From Erythrobacter sp. (GTDB lineage Bacteria > Pseudomonadota > Alphaproteobacteria > Sphingomonadales > Sphingomonadaceae), in the NCBI GenBank assembly GCA_025698865.1, contig JAILWQ010000004.1:62001-126000 (forward strand): a DNA stretch of 64,000 bases. Reading direction: 5' to 3'. Made by a program: the position numbers and the translations under genes. Positions within the stretch are counted from its first letter, which is position 1; each line of letters begins with the position of its first letter. Under the pieces are notes generated by a model. That model worked only from the letters and a program-made list of their open reading frames with translations, made no database searches and was not told the origin of the DNA. This document shows positions 34,385 to 43,600 of this stretch, piece by piece.

Positions 34385-35194
34385 TCAGACGGCGGCGCGA
34401 TCCCGCGGCCCGTTCTCCGGGTCAGGCGCAGGAGCCGCATTGTCCTCCGCATCCTCGCGCTTGGCGATCTTGTGCGCTTCCTCGGCCAGCCCGCTCTTCC
34501 AGTAGCTGGACAGGTAGAGCTGGTCGGAACCCAGCGAGCGCTCCCCGCGCAGATAGGTCCGCAGCCGCGTCATCGAAGAGAATTCGCAGGCGGCCCAGCC
34601 ATAGATGCGCCCGTGCGGCCAGCCGAAGCCGCGCAGTGTTTCTTCCAGAAGGTCGGCGCGGGTTCCGGGCTCCGGATTGACGAGCCAGCGGATCTCCATG
34701 CCCGGCGGAGCGACGAGGTCCTGCCGATCCGCCTCGTCCTGTATCTCGAGCGCGACGAACCCGGTCGCTTCCGGAGGCAATGATTCGAGATTGGCCGCGA
34801 TGGCAGGCAGGGCCGTCATGTCGCCGGCGACGAGATAAGTGTCGAAGCCCGCCGGCAGGGGCTTGGGATCGCCGGGGCCGCCCACCGGAATCGTGTCGCC
34901 CGCCTGCGCGGCCAGTGCCCAGCGGGTTGCCGGGCCTGCGTGACCCTCGGCATCGGCGTGCAGGGCGAAATCAATGTCGAGCCCCCCCTCACGCTGATCG
35001 CGGATGGTGTAGGTTCTGACGATCGGCCTGTCCCCGCCTTCTCCGGGCGAAAGCATCAGCTTCACGTAGCCGCCCTTGTACCCTTCCGGAAAACCGGACA
35101 GCTCCGGACCCCCGAGTGTTATCCGCAGCATGTGCGGCGTGAGCTGATGCGACCGCATCACGGTCAGAGTTCGGGGGGCGGGGCGTCTGGACAT
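34385..35194 (-). CDS. Siderophore-interacting flavoreductase (ViuB/YqjH family)
   Basis: 269 residues. FAD-binding domain with the RTYTIR motif (about residue 60) and an NAD(P)H-binding SIP domain ending SYWKSGLAEEAHKIAKRED, the family's standard C-terminal helix. It reduces ferric siderophore in the cytoplasm and frees the iron. A strong palindrome resembling alphaproteobacterial Fur-type boxes lies 41 bases upstream of its start. It ends 13 bases from the oxidase operon on the opposite strand. Confidence 0.88.
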   Translation of the reverse strand: MSRRPAPRTLTVMRSHQLTPHMLRITLGGPELSGFPEGYKGGYVKLMLSPGEGGDRPIVRTYTIRDQREGGLDIDFALHADAEGHAGPATRWALAAQAGDTIPVGGPGDPKPLPAGFDTYLVAGDMTALPAIAANLESLPPEATGFVALEIQDEADRQDLVAPPGMEIRWLVNPEPGTRADLLEETLRGFGWPHGRIYGWAACEFSSMTRLRTYLRGERSLGSDQLYLSSYWKSGLAEEAHKIAKREDAEDNAAPAPDPENGPRDRAAV

Positions 35195-35234
35195 CGGATA
35201 TGCTTCTTTCGGCGGGAGAGACCAGACCTAGCTA

Positions 35235-35255
35235 TGCAATTGCGTTTCAATTGCA
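35235..35255 (-). promoter_or_regulatory. Fur-like palindromic operator of the siderophore reductase gene
   Basis: Arms TGCAATTG (35235-35242) and CAATTGCA (35248-35255) form a perfect eight-base inverted repeat around a five-base spacer. It sits 41 bases upstream of the siderophore-interacting gene, where a metal-responsive repressor would act. The sequence resembles the TGCAA/TTGCA style of alphaproteobacterial Fur/Mur sites; naming the regulator is inference. Confidence 0.55.
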
Positions 35256-35290
35256 AGTAGTCGCGCGCACTTGCCGCGAATGCTCGCTAT

Positions 35291-35995
35291 CTATTGCGCG
35301 TCCGGCACTGACAGCCAGTCCTTGAGGAATGCGCCGGTTTCCTCCGGCTTTTCCATCGGCGGCAGGTGGCCGCATTCGTTGAAGACGCGCAGCGTCGCGC
35401 CTGTCAGCCCGTCACGGATCGCCCGCGCCTCGTGCGGCGGGGTCAGCAGGTCGCCGTCGCCCACGCCGACGGACGTGGGAACGTCGATCGCGGACAGGGT
35501 CGGAAAGCTGTCCGGCCGCCCGAGTATCGCCCGCTGCTGGCGGATGAACGCATCGCGCCCGACCCGCGCGGCCATCGCCTTGACCGCTTCGCCCACCGGC
35601 CCGTGGACGTGCGTCGGGTGGACGAGCTGCGGGAGAAGGCGGTCGGTCACGCCGAGAAAGCGCCCAGCCTCCAGCGTCGCGAGCGCACCGCGGCGTTCGC
35701 GCGCGCGTTCCGCGCTGTCGCTGCCCGCACTGGTGTCGATGAGCGCAAGGCGAGTCACACGCTGCGGCGCCTGACGCATGATTTCGAAGGCGACGTAACC
35801 GCCCATCGACAGTGCCACGAGCGCGAACCGGTCCGGCGCTGCCGCCAGCGTCCGGCGGGCCATCGCCTCGACAGTGTCGTCCAGAGTGAGATCGGCAACC
35901 GCCGGGGCGACGTGGTCCCGCAGATCCTCGATCTGGGCGCGCCACAGCCCGGCATCGCACAGCAGCCCCGGAAGGAAGAGAACGGGCGTCAGCAT
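35291..35995 (-). CDS. Alpha/beta-fold hydrolase
   Basis: 234 residues, full alpha/beta hydrolase fold: oxyanion segment LFLPGLLCD, nucleophile elbow ALSMGGY with Ser63, and the C-terminal NECGHLPPMEKPEE with the catalytic His. Substrate cannot be named. Starts with ATG at 35995; about 95 bases from the upstream MFS gene, same strand, so co-transcription is possible but not tight. Confidence 0.8.
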   Translation of the reverse strand: MLTPVLFLPGLLCDAGLWRAQIEDLRDHVAPAVADLTLDDTVEAMARRTLAAAPDRFALVALSMGGYVAFEIMRQAPQRVTRLALIDTSAGSDSAERARERRGALATLEAGRFLGVTDRLLPQLVHPTHVHGPVGEAVKAMAARVGRDAFIRQQRAILGRPDSFPTLSAIDVPTSVGVGDGDLLTPPHEARAIRDGLTGATLRVFNECGHLPPMEKPEETGAFLKDWLSVPDAQ

Positions 35996-36088
35996 TGCCA
36001 GCGGCGATAGCCGATCGTGTGGGCCGACAAAAAGCTGATAACCGCCGCGTCGCTCATCGAATGCGCATTAGCCGAACTGCCGCGCCGA

Positions 36089-37462
36089 TCATACCCAGCG
36101 TCGATCCTCCACCGTCCCGTCACCATCGAGATACCCCCGCTTCGCAAGGTCCGGCATGATCCAGGCGGCGACGAACGCCGTCGCGCAGATGAAGGCGACA
36201 TAGTAGAAATACACCGGCTCCATATTCACCTGTCGCAGGCTGAGCGCCACGTATTCCGCCGTCCCGCCGAACATCGCATTGCCGATGGCATAGGGGAAAC
36301 CGACACCAAGTGCGCGTATCTCGGCGGGGAACATGTCGGCTTTCACCAGCCCTGCGATCGGGGTGTAGAACGCCGCGATCGCGAGGCCGCCGACCACCAG
36401 CGCGAAGGCCAGTATGCCATTCCCGCCGCTCTGCTGGATCCCGTACATGATTGGCACCACCAGCAGGGTGCCCAGCCCGGTGAACAGGCGCATGTGGGTG
36501 CGGATCGACAGCCGGTCGCACAGCATTCCGAAAACCGGCTGCATCAGCATGAAGCAGACCAGCGCCGTGCTCATGATGATACTGGCGGTCTCGGCGCTGA
36601 ATCCGCCCGAAAGCACCAGGAACTTCTGCATGTAGGTGGTGAAGGTGTAGAAATAGAGCGAGCCGCCGATAGTGAAGAACAGCACCAGCCACACCGCGCG
36701 CTTATGCTGCATCAAGGCTCGCAGCGACCCGGCATCCCTGCGCTTCATGGTGGCCTTGCTGGCGGTCTCGACCATTCCGCGCCGCAGATAGAAGACGGTC
36801 ACCGCGCCGGCGGCCCCAAGGAAGAACGGGATGCGCCATCCCCATTCGGCCAGGGCATCCGCCGACAGCGTCTGCTGCATCACGACGATCACGAGCAGCG
36901 CGGCCAGCTGGCCCGCGATGATCGTGGTGTATTGCAGCGATCCGTAGAACCCGCGCCGCCCCTTTGTCGCGACCTCGCTGAGATAGGTAGCCCCGGTCCC
37001 GTACTCGGCGCCCACGGAAAGGCCCTGGAGAAGCCGGGCGACCAGCAGCACGATCGGCGCGAGGACACCGATCTGGCTGTAGCCCGGCAGTATCGCGATC
37101 ATCAGCGATCCGACGCACATGATGGATACGGAGACCGTCATGGCCAGCTTGCGCCCGCGCGTGTCGGCCATCCTGCCGAAGATCCAGCCGCCCAGCGGTC
37201 GCATAAAGAAACCCACCGCGAACACCGCCGCGGCTGCGAGAAGCTGCGCGGTCTGGCTGTCGTCGGGGAAGAACACCGGCGCGAAATAGATCGCGGTGTA
37301 GGCGTAGACGAAGAAGTCGAACCATTCGACGAAATTGCCGGAACACGCGCTCGCGATCGCCTTGATCCGGCCCTTGGTGTCGAGGTTCTCGACAGCGGAA
37401 TTGATCGTCGGGTCGGCAGAGACGCCCGCCTGCTTCAAGTCTGCTTCCTGCCCGACGTTCAT
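36089..37462 (-). CDS. MFS transporter, metabolite:H+ symporter (KgtP-like)
   Basis: 457 residues, 12 predicted membrane helices. The MHS-family segments ACSGNFVEWFDFFVYAY, MRPLGGWIFGRMADTRGRKLAM and RLLQGLSVGAEYGTGATYLSE are clear. Members such as KgtP import 2-oxoglutarate and other di- or tricarboxylates with protons. Its place next to the LysR gene and a dicarboxylate-looking catabolic operon suggests an organic acid as substrate. ATG at 37462. Confidence 0.82.
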   Translation of the reverse strand: MNVGQEADLKQAGVSADPTINSAVENLDTKGRIKAIASACSGNFVEWFDFFVYAYTAIYFAPVFFPDDSQTAQLLAAAAVFAVGFFMRPLGGWIFGRMADTRGRKLAMTVSVSIMCVGSLMIAILPGYSQIGVLAPIVLLVARLLQGLSVGAEYGTGATYLSEVATKGRRGFYGSLQYTTIIAGQLAALLVIVVMQQTLSADALAEWGWRIPFFLGAAGAVTVFYLRRGMVETASKATMKRRDAGSLRALMQHKRAVWLVLFFTIGGSLYFYTFTTYMQKFLVLSGGFSAETASIIMSTALVCFMLMQPVFGMLCDRLSIRTHMRLFTGLGTLLVVPIMYGIQQSGGNGILAFALVVGGLAIAAFYTPIAGLVKADMFPAEIRALGVGFPYAIGNAMFGGTAEYVALSLRQVNMEPVYFYYVAFICATAFVAAWIMPDLAKRGYLDGDGTVEDRRWV

Positions 37463-37614
37463 CGCTGTTACCTCTCACCCAATTTGCGGCGGCCCATGCA
37501 TGTGACCCGCTCGTAACGGCCAAGAGGGTATGGCGATTGCGCCGCGCAGCCAGAGGAGATGCGAGGTATCAGCTATACAATTTCTTTATAGGATGGCCGC
37601 TCGGAAACCCTCGG

Positions 37615-38547
37615 TCACCCATCCCCGATCAGCTGCCCCGCCCAGATCCCCTGCTCGACCAGTTGCGCGGCGATGCGGGCGAAGGTCTCGCCGGTGAAAC
37701 GGGTGGCCGGGCTGATCGGCCGGTCGGCGGGATAGGTCATCACCACGCGGCGGCTGGGCACCGGATCGACCAGCGGAGCGGCGGTGAGTTCGCCCGCCTT
37801 GATCCGGTTGTAGATGGGGGCAAGCGGCAGGATGGTGATGCCCATCCCGACCCGGACCAGATCGATCATCGCTCCGAAGGAATCCGCTTCCAATGTCGGC
37901 ATCAGCCTGACGCCGGCCCGCGCCGCGCACTGGTCCGCGATCCGGCGCAATCCGTGAAGCGGGCTGGGCAGGACCGTGTCCCTGCTCGCCAGATCGGCGA
38001 AGGGCACGGGCCTGTCGGGATCGAGCCCGCTTTCCGGATTGCCGACCGCCATCAACGTCTCGATCAGGATCGGCCGGGTGCGTATCGCCCCAGTCGCTTC
38101 CGGATCGTAGGACACGCAGCAATCGACCTCCTCGCGCTTGAGCCAGTCGAGCAGGTGGCCGGAGAATGCGGAACTGAAACACAGCGACAGGCGCGGGTGC
38201 GCCGCGCGCACCTGCTCGGCAAGCGGCACGCTCATGATCTCCGCCACGGTCGGAGTCATGCCGAAACGGACCCGGCCGAGAAAGGATTTGCGGCCCTGCT
38301 CGCTGAGCTGGCGAATTTCGTCGAGCCGCGAGAGGACCTCTCCTGCCGGAGCGAGGACCTGCCGCCCCAGCTCGGTCGGCACCATGCCGCGGCCATGACG
38401 GATGAACAGCGGTGCCTTCAGTTCCGATTCCAGCATGCGTATCTGGCGGCTGAGTGCGGGCTGCGCGATGCCCAGCCGGTCGGCCGCCTTGCTGATGCTG
38501 CCCAGTTCGGCGACGTGGATCAACGTCTTGAGTTGCGAGATCTCCAT
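37615..38547 (-). CDS. LysR-family regulator of the adjacent decarboxylase/CoA operon
   Basis: 310 residues: N-terminal helix-turn-helix (LGSISKAADRLGIAQPALSRQIRMLE) and a C-terminal ligand-binding domain starting near residue 90. It is divergent from the ThDP decarboxylase operon across a 112-base gap, the usual LysR arrangement, so it probably senses a pathway metabolite and activates that operon. A short palindrome ATCG-AAG-CGAT lies in the gap at 38591-38601. Confidence 0.88.
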   Translation of the reverse strand: MEISQLKTLIHVAELGSISKAADRLGIAQPALSRQIRMLESELKAPLFIRHGRGMVPTELGRQVLAPAGEVLSRLDEIRQLSEQGRKSFLGRVRFGMTPTVAEIMSVPLAEQVRAAHPRLSLCFSSAFSGHLLDWLKREEVDCCVSYDPEATGAIRTRPILIETLMAVGNPESGLDPDRPVPFADLASRDTVLPSPLHGLRRIADQCAARAGVRLMPTLEADSFGAMIDLVRVGMGITILPLAPIYNRIKAGELTAAPLVDPVPSRRVVMTYPADRPISPATRFTGETFARIAAQLVEQGIWAGQLIGDG

Positions 38548-38659
38548 CGCTTTCCATTAGCGACTTATAAAACTCCGGCATAGCTCAATGATCGAAGCGA
38601 TATTCGTTCTCGACAGCTTGGCCGGTTAGGTTTCGTCGTTACGAATGCTGGAGACGAAG

Positions 38660-39202
38660 ATGGAGAGGCAGAACGAAGCGGTCGCCGAGGCGATCGACTG
38701 GCAGGCGGACGTGTTCCGCGTGCTGAAGGATCACGACGTCAAGCACGTCGTTTATGTGCCCGATGCGGGCCACTCGACCGCGATCAAGATGGCCGAAGCC
38801 GACAATTCGATCAATTCCGTGGTGCTGACGACCGAGGAAGAGGGGATCGGCTACCTCGCCGGGGCATGGCTTGCGGGCGAGCGCGGCGCGTTGCTGATGC
38901 AGTCGAGCGGCGTCGGCAATTGCCTCAACACGCTGGCGCTTCAGGCGATGAGCCGCTTTCCGCTGCTGATGGCGGTGACGATGCGCGGCGACTGGGCCGA
39001 GTTCAACGCCTGGCAGAACCCGATGGGGCAGAAGACGGAAGCCGCGCTGCAATTGATGGGCGTCATGACATGGCGCGCCGACAAGCCGGAGGATGTCGCC
39101 CCGCTGCTGCACGGCGCCGCGACCATGGCCTTCAATGGCGACAGCGCCACTGCCCTGCTGCTCGGCCAGCGCCTGATCGGAGAAAAGAAGTGGGTGAAGT
39201 GA
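38660..39202 (+). CDS. ThDP-dependent decarboxylase, alpha (PYR-domain) subunit
   Basis: 180 residues. A lone pyrimidine-binding (PYR) domain of the sulfopyruvate/phosphonopyruvate decarboxylase type: VYVPDAGHSTAIKMAE, then TTEEEGIGYLAGAWLAGERGALLMQSSGVGN, whose Glu activates thiamine diphosphate. It needs the beta subunit encoded next. Substrate is a 2-oxo acid, not named by sequence. The ATG at 38660 is preferred because GGAG lies six bases upstream; an ATG at 38645 has no such site. First gene of the rightward catabolic operon. Confidence 0.78.
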   Translation: MERQNEAVAEAIDWQADVFRVLKDHDVKHVVYVPDAGHSTAIKMAEADNSINSVVLTTEEEGIGYLAGAWLAGERGALLMQSSGVGNCLNTLALQAMSRFPLLMAVTMRGDWAEFNAWQNPMGQKTEAALQLMGVMTWRADKPEDVAPLLHGAATMAFNGDSATALLLGQRLIGEKKWVK

Positions 39203-39813
39203 GCAACGCCTTGAGCACGACGGGCCACCAGCTGGGCGGCCCGCTCGACCGGCGCGAGGTTGTCGCTTCGCTGCTGAAGGATCGCGGCGACCTGCTGGTC
39301 GTCACCGGCCTCGGCTCGGCGAGCTACGACGTGATGGCCGCGGGCGACCATGACGGCAATTATTACCTGTGGGCGGCGATGGGCAGCGCGGCGATGGTTG
39401 GGCTGGGCCTCGCCACCGCGAAGCCCGACCGCTCGGTCGTGGTCGTCACCGGCGATGGCGAGCTGATGATGGGCTTCGGCGCGCTGGCGACGATCGGCAT
39501 CCGTCGTCCCGCCAACCTGACGCTGGCGGTGCTCGACAACGGCCATTTCGGCGAGACGGGATTGCAGGAAAGCCATGCCGGCCGCGGCGTGGAGATCGAC
39601 CGCGTGGCGGCCGAGCTCGGCTTTTCCTGGACCAACCGCATCGACGAAATGGCGGGCGTCGAGGAACTGCGCGAAAAGATCGCCGACCGTTCGGGTTGCA
39701 AGCTGGCGACGATCAAGATCAAGGCGGAGAATCCGCCGCGCGTCCTGCCGCCGCGCGACGGCGTCTATATCAAGAACCGGTTCCGCGCCGCGCTCGGCCA
39801 CGCGCCGATCTGA
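39190..39813 (+). CDS. ThDP-dependent decarboxylase, beta (PP-domain) subunit
   Basis: 207 residues. The diphosphate-binding domain has G88-D89-G90-E91 followed by LAVLDN (Asn117), the thiamine diphosphate/Mg motif. With the alpha subunit it should decarboxylate a 2-oxo acid to an aldehyde, which the next gene's enzyme can oxidise. GTG at 39190 has GGAG seven bases upstream and overlaps the alpha gene; GTG at 39199 is an alternative. Confidence 0.8.
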   Translation: MGEVSNALSTTGHQLGGPLDRREVVASLLKDRGDLLVVTGLGSASYDVMAAGDHDGNYYLWAAMGSAAMVGLGLATAKPDRSVVVVTGDGELMMGFGALATIGIRRPANLTLAVLDNGHFGETGLQESHAGRGVEIDRVAAELGFSWTNRIDEMAGVEELREKIADRSGCKLATIKIKAENPPRVLPPRDGVYIKNRFRAALGHAPI

Positions 39814-39824
39814 GGAGAACGGGG

Positions 39825-41309
39825 ATGGCGCTGGAACGCTTCCACAATATCGTCGGCGGTGACGCGGTCGCGGCGAAGGATGGCGGATGGTTCGCCAGCG
39901 CCAATCCGTTCGACGGCAAGGACTGGGCCGAGCTGCCGCATTGCGGCGCGGATGACGCCAATGCGGCGGTCGAGGCGGCGCACGCGGCCTTCACCACCGG
40001 TGACTGGCCCGCACTGACCGCGACCCAGCGCGGCAAGCTGCTGCGCCGGCTGGCCGACCTGATCGAGCGCGACGCGGAAAAGCTCGCCGCGCTGGAGGTC
40101 CGCGACAACGGCAAGCTCTATGCCGAGATGCTGGGGCAGGTCCGCTACATCCCCGAATGGTTCCACTATTTCGGCGGGCTGGCGGACAAGGTGGAGGGCA
40201 GCGTGCTACCCACCGACAAGCCGCAGATGTTCAGCTACACCAAGCGCGAGCCCTTGGGCGTGGTCGTCGCAATCACACCGTGGAACTCGCCGCTGCTGCT
40301 CCTGTGCTGGAAGCTGGCGCCGGCGCTGGCGGCGGGTTGCACCGTCGTCATCAAGCCGAGCGAGTTCACCTCCGCCTCCACCCTCGCCTTTGTGGAGCTG
40401 TTCGCGGAAGCCGGCTTCCCGGCGGGCGTGGTCAACACCGTCACCGGCTTCGGCGGCGAAGTCGGCCCGGCTCTGGTGGAGCACCCCAAGGTCGCCAAGA
40501 TCGCCTTCACCGGCGGCGACGCGACGGGCGCGCACATCTATCAACAGGCCGCCAAGCACATCAAGCACGTAACGCTGGAGTTGGGCGGCAAGTCGCCCAA
40601 CATCATCTTCGAGGACGCCAACCTCGACGATGCGGCCAAGGGTGCGATCTCCGGCATCTTCGCAGCGTCCGGGCAGACCTGTATCGCGGGCTCGCGCGTA
40701 TTGGTGCAACGCTCGGTGTACGATCAGGTCGTGCAGAAGATCGTGGCGATCGCCCAGACCGCGAAGCTGGGCGATCCGATGGACGCCGATACGCAGGTCG
40801 GCCCGATCACGACGACGCAGCAGCGCGACAAGGTGCTGTCGTACATCGACGTCGCCCATGCCGACGGCGCGCGCTGCGTGCTGGGCGGCAAGCGGCCCGA
40901 CGATGCGGCGCTGGGCGACGGCTGGTTCGTGGAGCCGACCATCTTTGCCGACGTCAGCAACGACATGCGGATCGCGCAGGAGGAAGTGTTCGGCCCCGTC
41001 CTGTCGATCATCCCCTTCGATGACGATGACGACGCCGTCCGCATTGCCAACGATACCATCTACGGCCTTGCCGCAGGCGTCTGGACGTCCAGCATCGCCC
41101 GCGCGATCACCATGTCGGACCGGCTGCGCGCCGGCACCGTTTGGGTGAACACCTACCGCGCGGTCAGCTTCATGGCGCCGTTCGGCGGCTACAAGAAATC
41201 GGGCATCGGGCGCGAGAGCGGCCAGCATGCCATCGATGAATATCTCCAGACGAAATGCGTCTGGATCAATCTGGCGGACGGCGTGCCGAACCCATTCGTG
41301 CTGCGCTGA
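39825..41309 (+). CDS. NAD(P)-dependent aldehyde dehydrogenase of the catabolic operon
   Basis: 494 residues, full ALDH length. Segments AITPWNSPLLLL, LELGGKSPN with Glu252 and SGQTCIAGSR with catalytic Cys286. It oxidises an aldehyde to an acid; coupling with the upstream decarboxylase suggests the product aldehyde of a 2-oxo acid. ATG at 39825 with GGAG upstream. Followed by the acyl-CoA dehydrogenase after an 18-base gap. Confidence 0.88.
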   Translation: MALERFHNIVGGDAVAAKDGGWFASANPFDGKDWAELPHCGADDANAAVEAAHAAFTTGDWPALTATQRGKLLRRLADLIERDAEKLAALEVRDNGKLYAEMLGQVRYIPEWFHYFGGLADKVEGSVLPTDKPQMFSYTKREPLGVVVAITPWNSPLLLLCWKLAPALAAGCTVVIKPSEFTSASTLAFVELFAEAGFPAGVVNTVTGFGGEVGPALVEHPKVAKIAFTGGDATGAHIYQQAAKHIKHVTLELGGKSPNIIFEDANLDDAAKGAISGIFAASGQTCIAGSRVLVQRSVYDQVVQKIVAIAQTAKLGDPMDADTQVGPITTTQQRDKVLSYIDVAHADGARCVLGGKRPDDAALGDGWFVEPTIFADVSNDMRIAQEEVFGPVLSIIPFDDDDDAVRIANDTIYGLAAGVWTSSIARAITMSDRLRAGTVWVNTYRAVSFMAPFGGYKKSGIGRESGQHAIDEYLQTKCVWINLADGVPNPFVLR

Positions 41310-41327
41310 AAACAAGAGGAAAAGACC

Positions 41328-42491
41328 ATGCAGACCACGGCCGGAGAGGGCTTCGACGAAATCCGCGACGCGGTGCGCGCGTTGTGTAGCGAGTTTCCCG
41401 ACGAATATCACCGCAAGGTCGACGAGGAGCGCGCCTATCCCGAAGCGTTCGTCGATGCGCTGACCAAGGCCGGCTGGATGGCCGCGCTGATCCCCGAGGA
41501 ATATGGCGGCTCCGGCCTAGGCCTCACCGAAGCGTCGGTCATCATGGAGGAGATCAACCGGGCGGGCGGCAATTCGGGCGCCTGCCACGGCCAGATGTAC
41601 AACATGAACACGCTGGTTCGCCACGGATCGGAGGAACAGCGCAAGAAATACCTGCCCAAGATCGCCAGCGGCGAGCTTCGCCTCCAGTCGATGGGCGTGA
41701 CCGAACCGACCACCGGGACCGACACGACCAAGATCAAGACCACCGCGGTCCGTCAGGGCGACAAATACGTCATCAACGGCCAGAAGGTGTGGATCAGCCG
41801 CGTCCAGCATTCGGACCTGATGATCCTGCTCGCGCGCACCACCCCGCTCGAAGAGGTGAAGAAGAAGTCCGAGGGGCTGTCGATCTTCATCGTCGACGTG
41901 AAGGACGCGGTGGCGAACGGCATGAAGGTGCAGCCGATCCCGAACATGGTCAATCACGAGACCAACGAGCTGTTTTTCGACAACCTCGAGATTCCGGCCG
42001 AGAACCTGATCGGCGAGGAAGGACAGGGCTTCAAGTACATCCTGACCGGCCTCAATGCCGAGCGCGCGCTGATTGCGGCCGAGTGCATCGGCGACGGTTA
42101 CTGGTTCATCGATCGTGTCAGTTCCTACGTGAAGGAGCGCGTCGTGTTCGGCCGCCCGATCGGCCAGAATCAGGGCGTGCAGTTCCCCATCGCCGACGCC
42201 TTCATCGAGGTGGAGGCGGCGAACCTGATGCGGTTCGAGGCATGTCGCCGCTACGATGCCGGCGAGCCGTGCGGCGCGCAGGCGAACATGGCGAAATATC
42301 TCGCCGCCAAGGCATCGTGGGAGGCGGCCAACGCCTGCATCCAGTTCCACGGCGGCTTCGGCTTCGCCAACGAATACGATGTCGAACGCAAGTTCCGCGA
42401 GACGCGCCTCTATCAGGTCGCGCCAATCTCGACGAACCTGATCTATTCCTACGTGGCCGAACACGTCCTCGGCCTGCCGAGATCGTACTGA
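41328..42491 (+). CDS. Acyl-CoA dehydrogenase
   Basis: 387 residues, acyl-CoA dehydrogenase fold with MGVTEPTTGTDTT, KVWISRVQHSDLM and the C-terminal HGGFGFANEYDVERKFRETR. The usual C-terminal catalytic Glu (YEGTxE) is absent (APIST instead); a Glu near residue 245 in GLNAERALIAAE lies where isovaleryl-CoA dehydrogenase keeps its base. It desaturates an acyl-CoA, probably branched. Coupled to the CoA-transferase by TGATG. Confidence 0.85.
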   Translation: MQTTAGEGFDEIRDAVRALCSEFPDEYHRKVDEERAYPEAFVDALTKAGWMAALIPEEYGGSGLGLTEASVIMEEINRAGGNSGACHGQMYNMNTLVRHGSEEQRKKYLPKIASGELRLQSMGVTEPTTGTDTTKIKTTAVRQGDKYVINGQKVWISRVQHSDLMILLARTTPLEEVKKKSEGLSIFIVDVKDAVANGMKVQPIPNMVNHETNELFFDNLEIPAENLIGEEGQGFKYILTGLNAERALIAAECIGDGYWFIDRVSSYVKERVVFGRPIGQNQGVQFPIADAFIEVEAANLMRFEACRRYDAGEPCGAQANMAKYLAAKASWEAANACIQFHGGFGFANEYDVERKFRETRLYQVAPISTNLIYSYVAEHVLGLPRSY

Positions 42492-43600
42492 TGCTGCCGC
42501 TCGAGGGCCTGAATGTCGTCGCCATCGAACAGGCGGTGGCGGCGCCCTTCTGCACCTCGCGCCTAGCCGATGCGGGTGCGCGGGTGGTCAAGGTGGAGCG
42601 GCCGGAGGGCGATTTCGCGCGCGGCTACGACGACGTCGTGGCCGGCGAGCAGAGCAGCTATTTCGTATGGCTCAACCGCGGCAAGGAATCGGTCGTGCTC
42701 GATCTCGCGAGCGCCGCCGGGAAGGCCGAGCTTGCGCGGCTGATCGACGACGCCGACGTGCTGGTGCAGAACCTCAAGCCCGGCGCACTCGCCCGGTTGG
42801 GCTTCGCCCCCGAAAAGCTGGTCGAAAGCCACCCGCGCCTGATAGTCTGTTCGATCAGCGGCTATGGCGAGGACGGCCCCATGGCGAGCCGCAAGGCATA
42901 TGATCTGCTCATCCAGGCCGAATCCGGACTGGCCTCGGTAACCGGCGGTCCCGAGGCGGCGGCGCGCGTCGGGATCTCGATCGTCGACATCGCCACCGGC
43001 GCAACGGCGCATGCGGCCATTCTCGAGGCGTTGATCGGGCGCGGCATCACCGGCCGCGGCGCCGATATCCGGGTCTCGATGTTCGACGTGATGGCGGACT
43101 GGCTGACCGTTCCGCTGCTGCATCAGGAGGGCGGCAAGCCCCCGGCGCGGATCGGCCTCGCCCATCCCTCCATCGCGCCCTACGGCGTTTTCTCCACGCG
43201 CGACGGCAAACAGATGCTGCTTTCCATCCAGTCCGACCGGGAATGGGTAAAGTTCGCCGCGGTTTTCCTCGGCGACGCTGCCTACGGCGCCGATCCCCGC
43301 TTCTCCACCAACGTCGCGCGCGTCCAGAATCGCGAGGAAACCGATGCGCTGGTGGCCGACGCCTTCGCCTTCATGAACCAGGACGAGGCACGCGAACGCC
43401 TGATCGCCGCCGACGTCGCATTCGCCGGAGTGAACGACATGGCCGCGCTCTCGGACCACCCGCATTTACGCCGAATCAGCGTCGACACGCCGGCAGGTCC
43501 CGTTCGCATTCCCGCGCCCGCGCCGCGCACCATGGGCGCGACGCGCGAATACGGGCCCGTTCCGGCTCTGGGCGGACAGCATCACGGAGACACGGCATGA
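42491..43600 (+). CDS. Class III CoA-transferase (CaiB/BaiF family)
   Basis: 369 residues. NLKPGALARLGF and KAYDLLIQAESGL carry the family landmarks, with Asp138 as the likely nucleophile. It moves CoA from a donor such as succinyl-CoA to a carboxylic acid. Next to a MaoC hydratase and a CitE lyase it resembles itaconate or mesaconate CoA-transferases. Overlaps both neighbours. Confidence 0.85.
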   Translation: MLPLEGLNVVAIEQAVAAPFCTSRLADAGARVVKVERPEGDFARGYDDVVAGEQSSYFVWLNRGKESVVLDLASAAGKAELARLIDDADVLVQNLKPGALARLGFAPEKLVESHPRLIVCSISGYGEDGPMASRKAYDLLIQAESGLASVTGGPEAAARVGISIVDIATGATAHAAILEALIGRGITGRGADIRVSMFDVMADWLTVPLLHQEGGKPPARIGLAHPSIAPYGVFSTRDGKQMLLSIQSDREWVKFAAVFLGDAAYGADPRFSTNVARVQNREETDALVADAFAFMNQDEARERLIAADVAFAGVNDMAALSDHPHLRRISVDTPAGPVRIPAPAPRTMGATREYGPVPALGGQHHGDTA

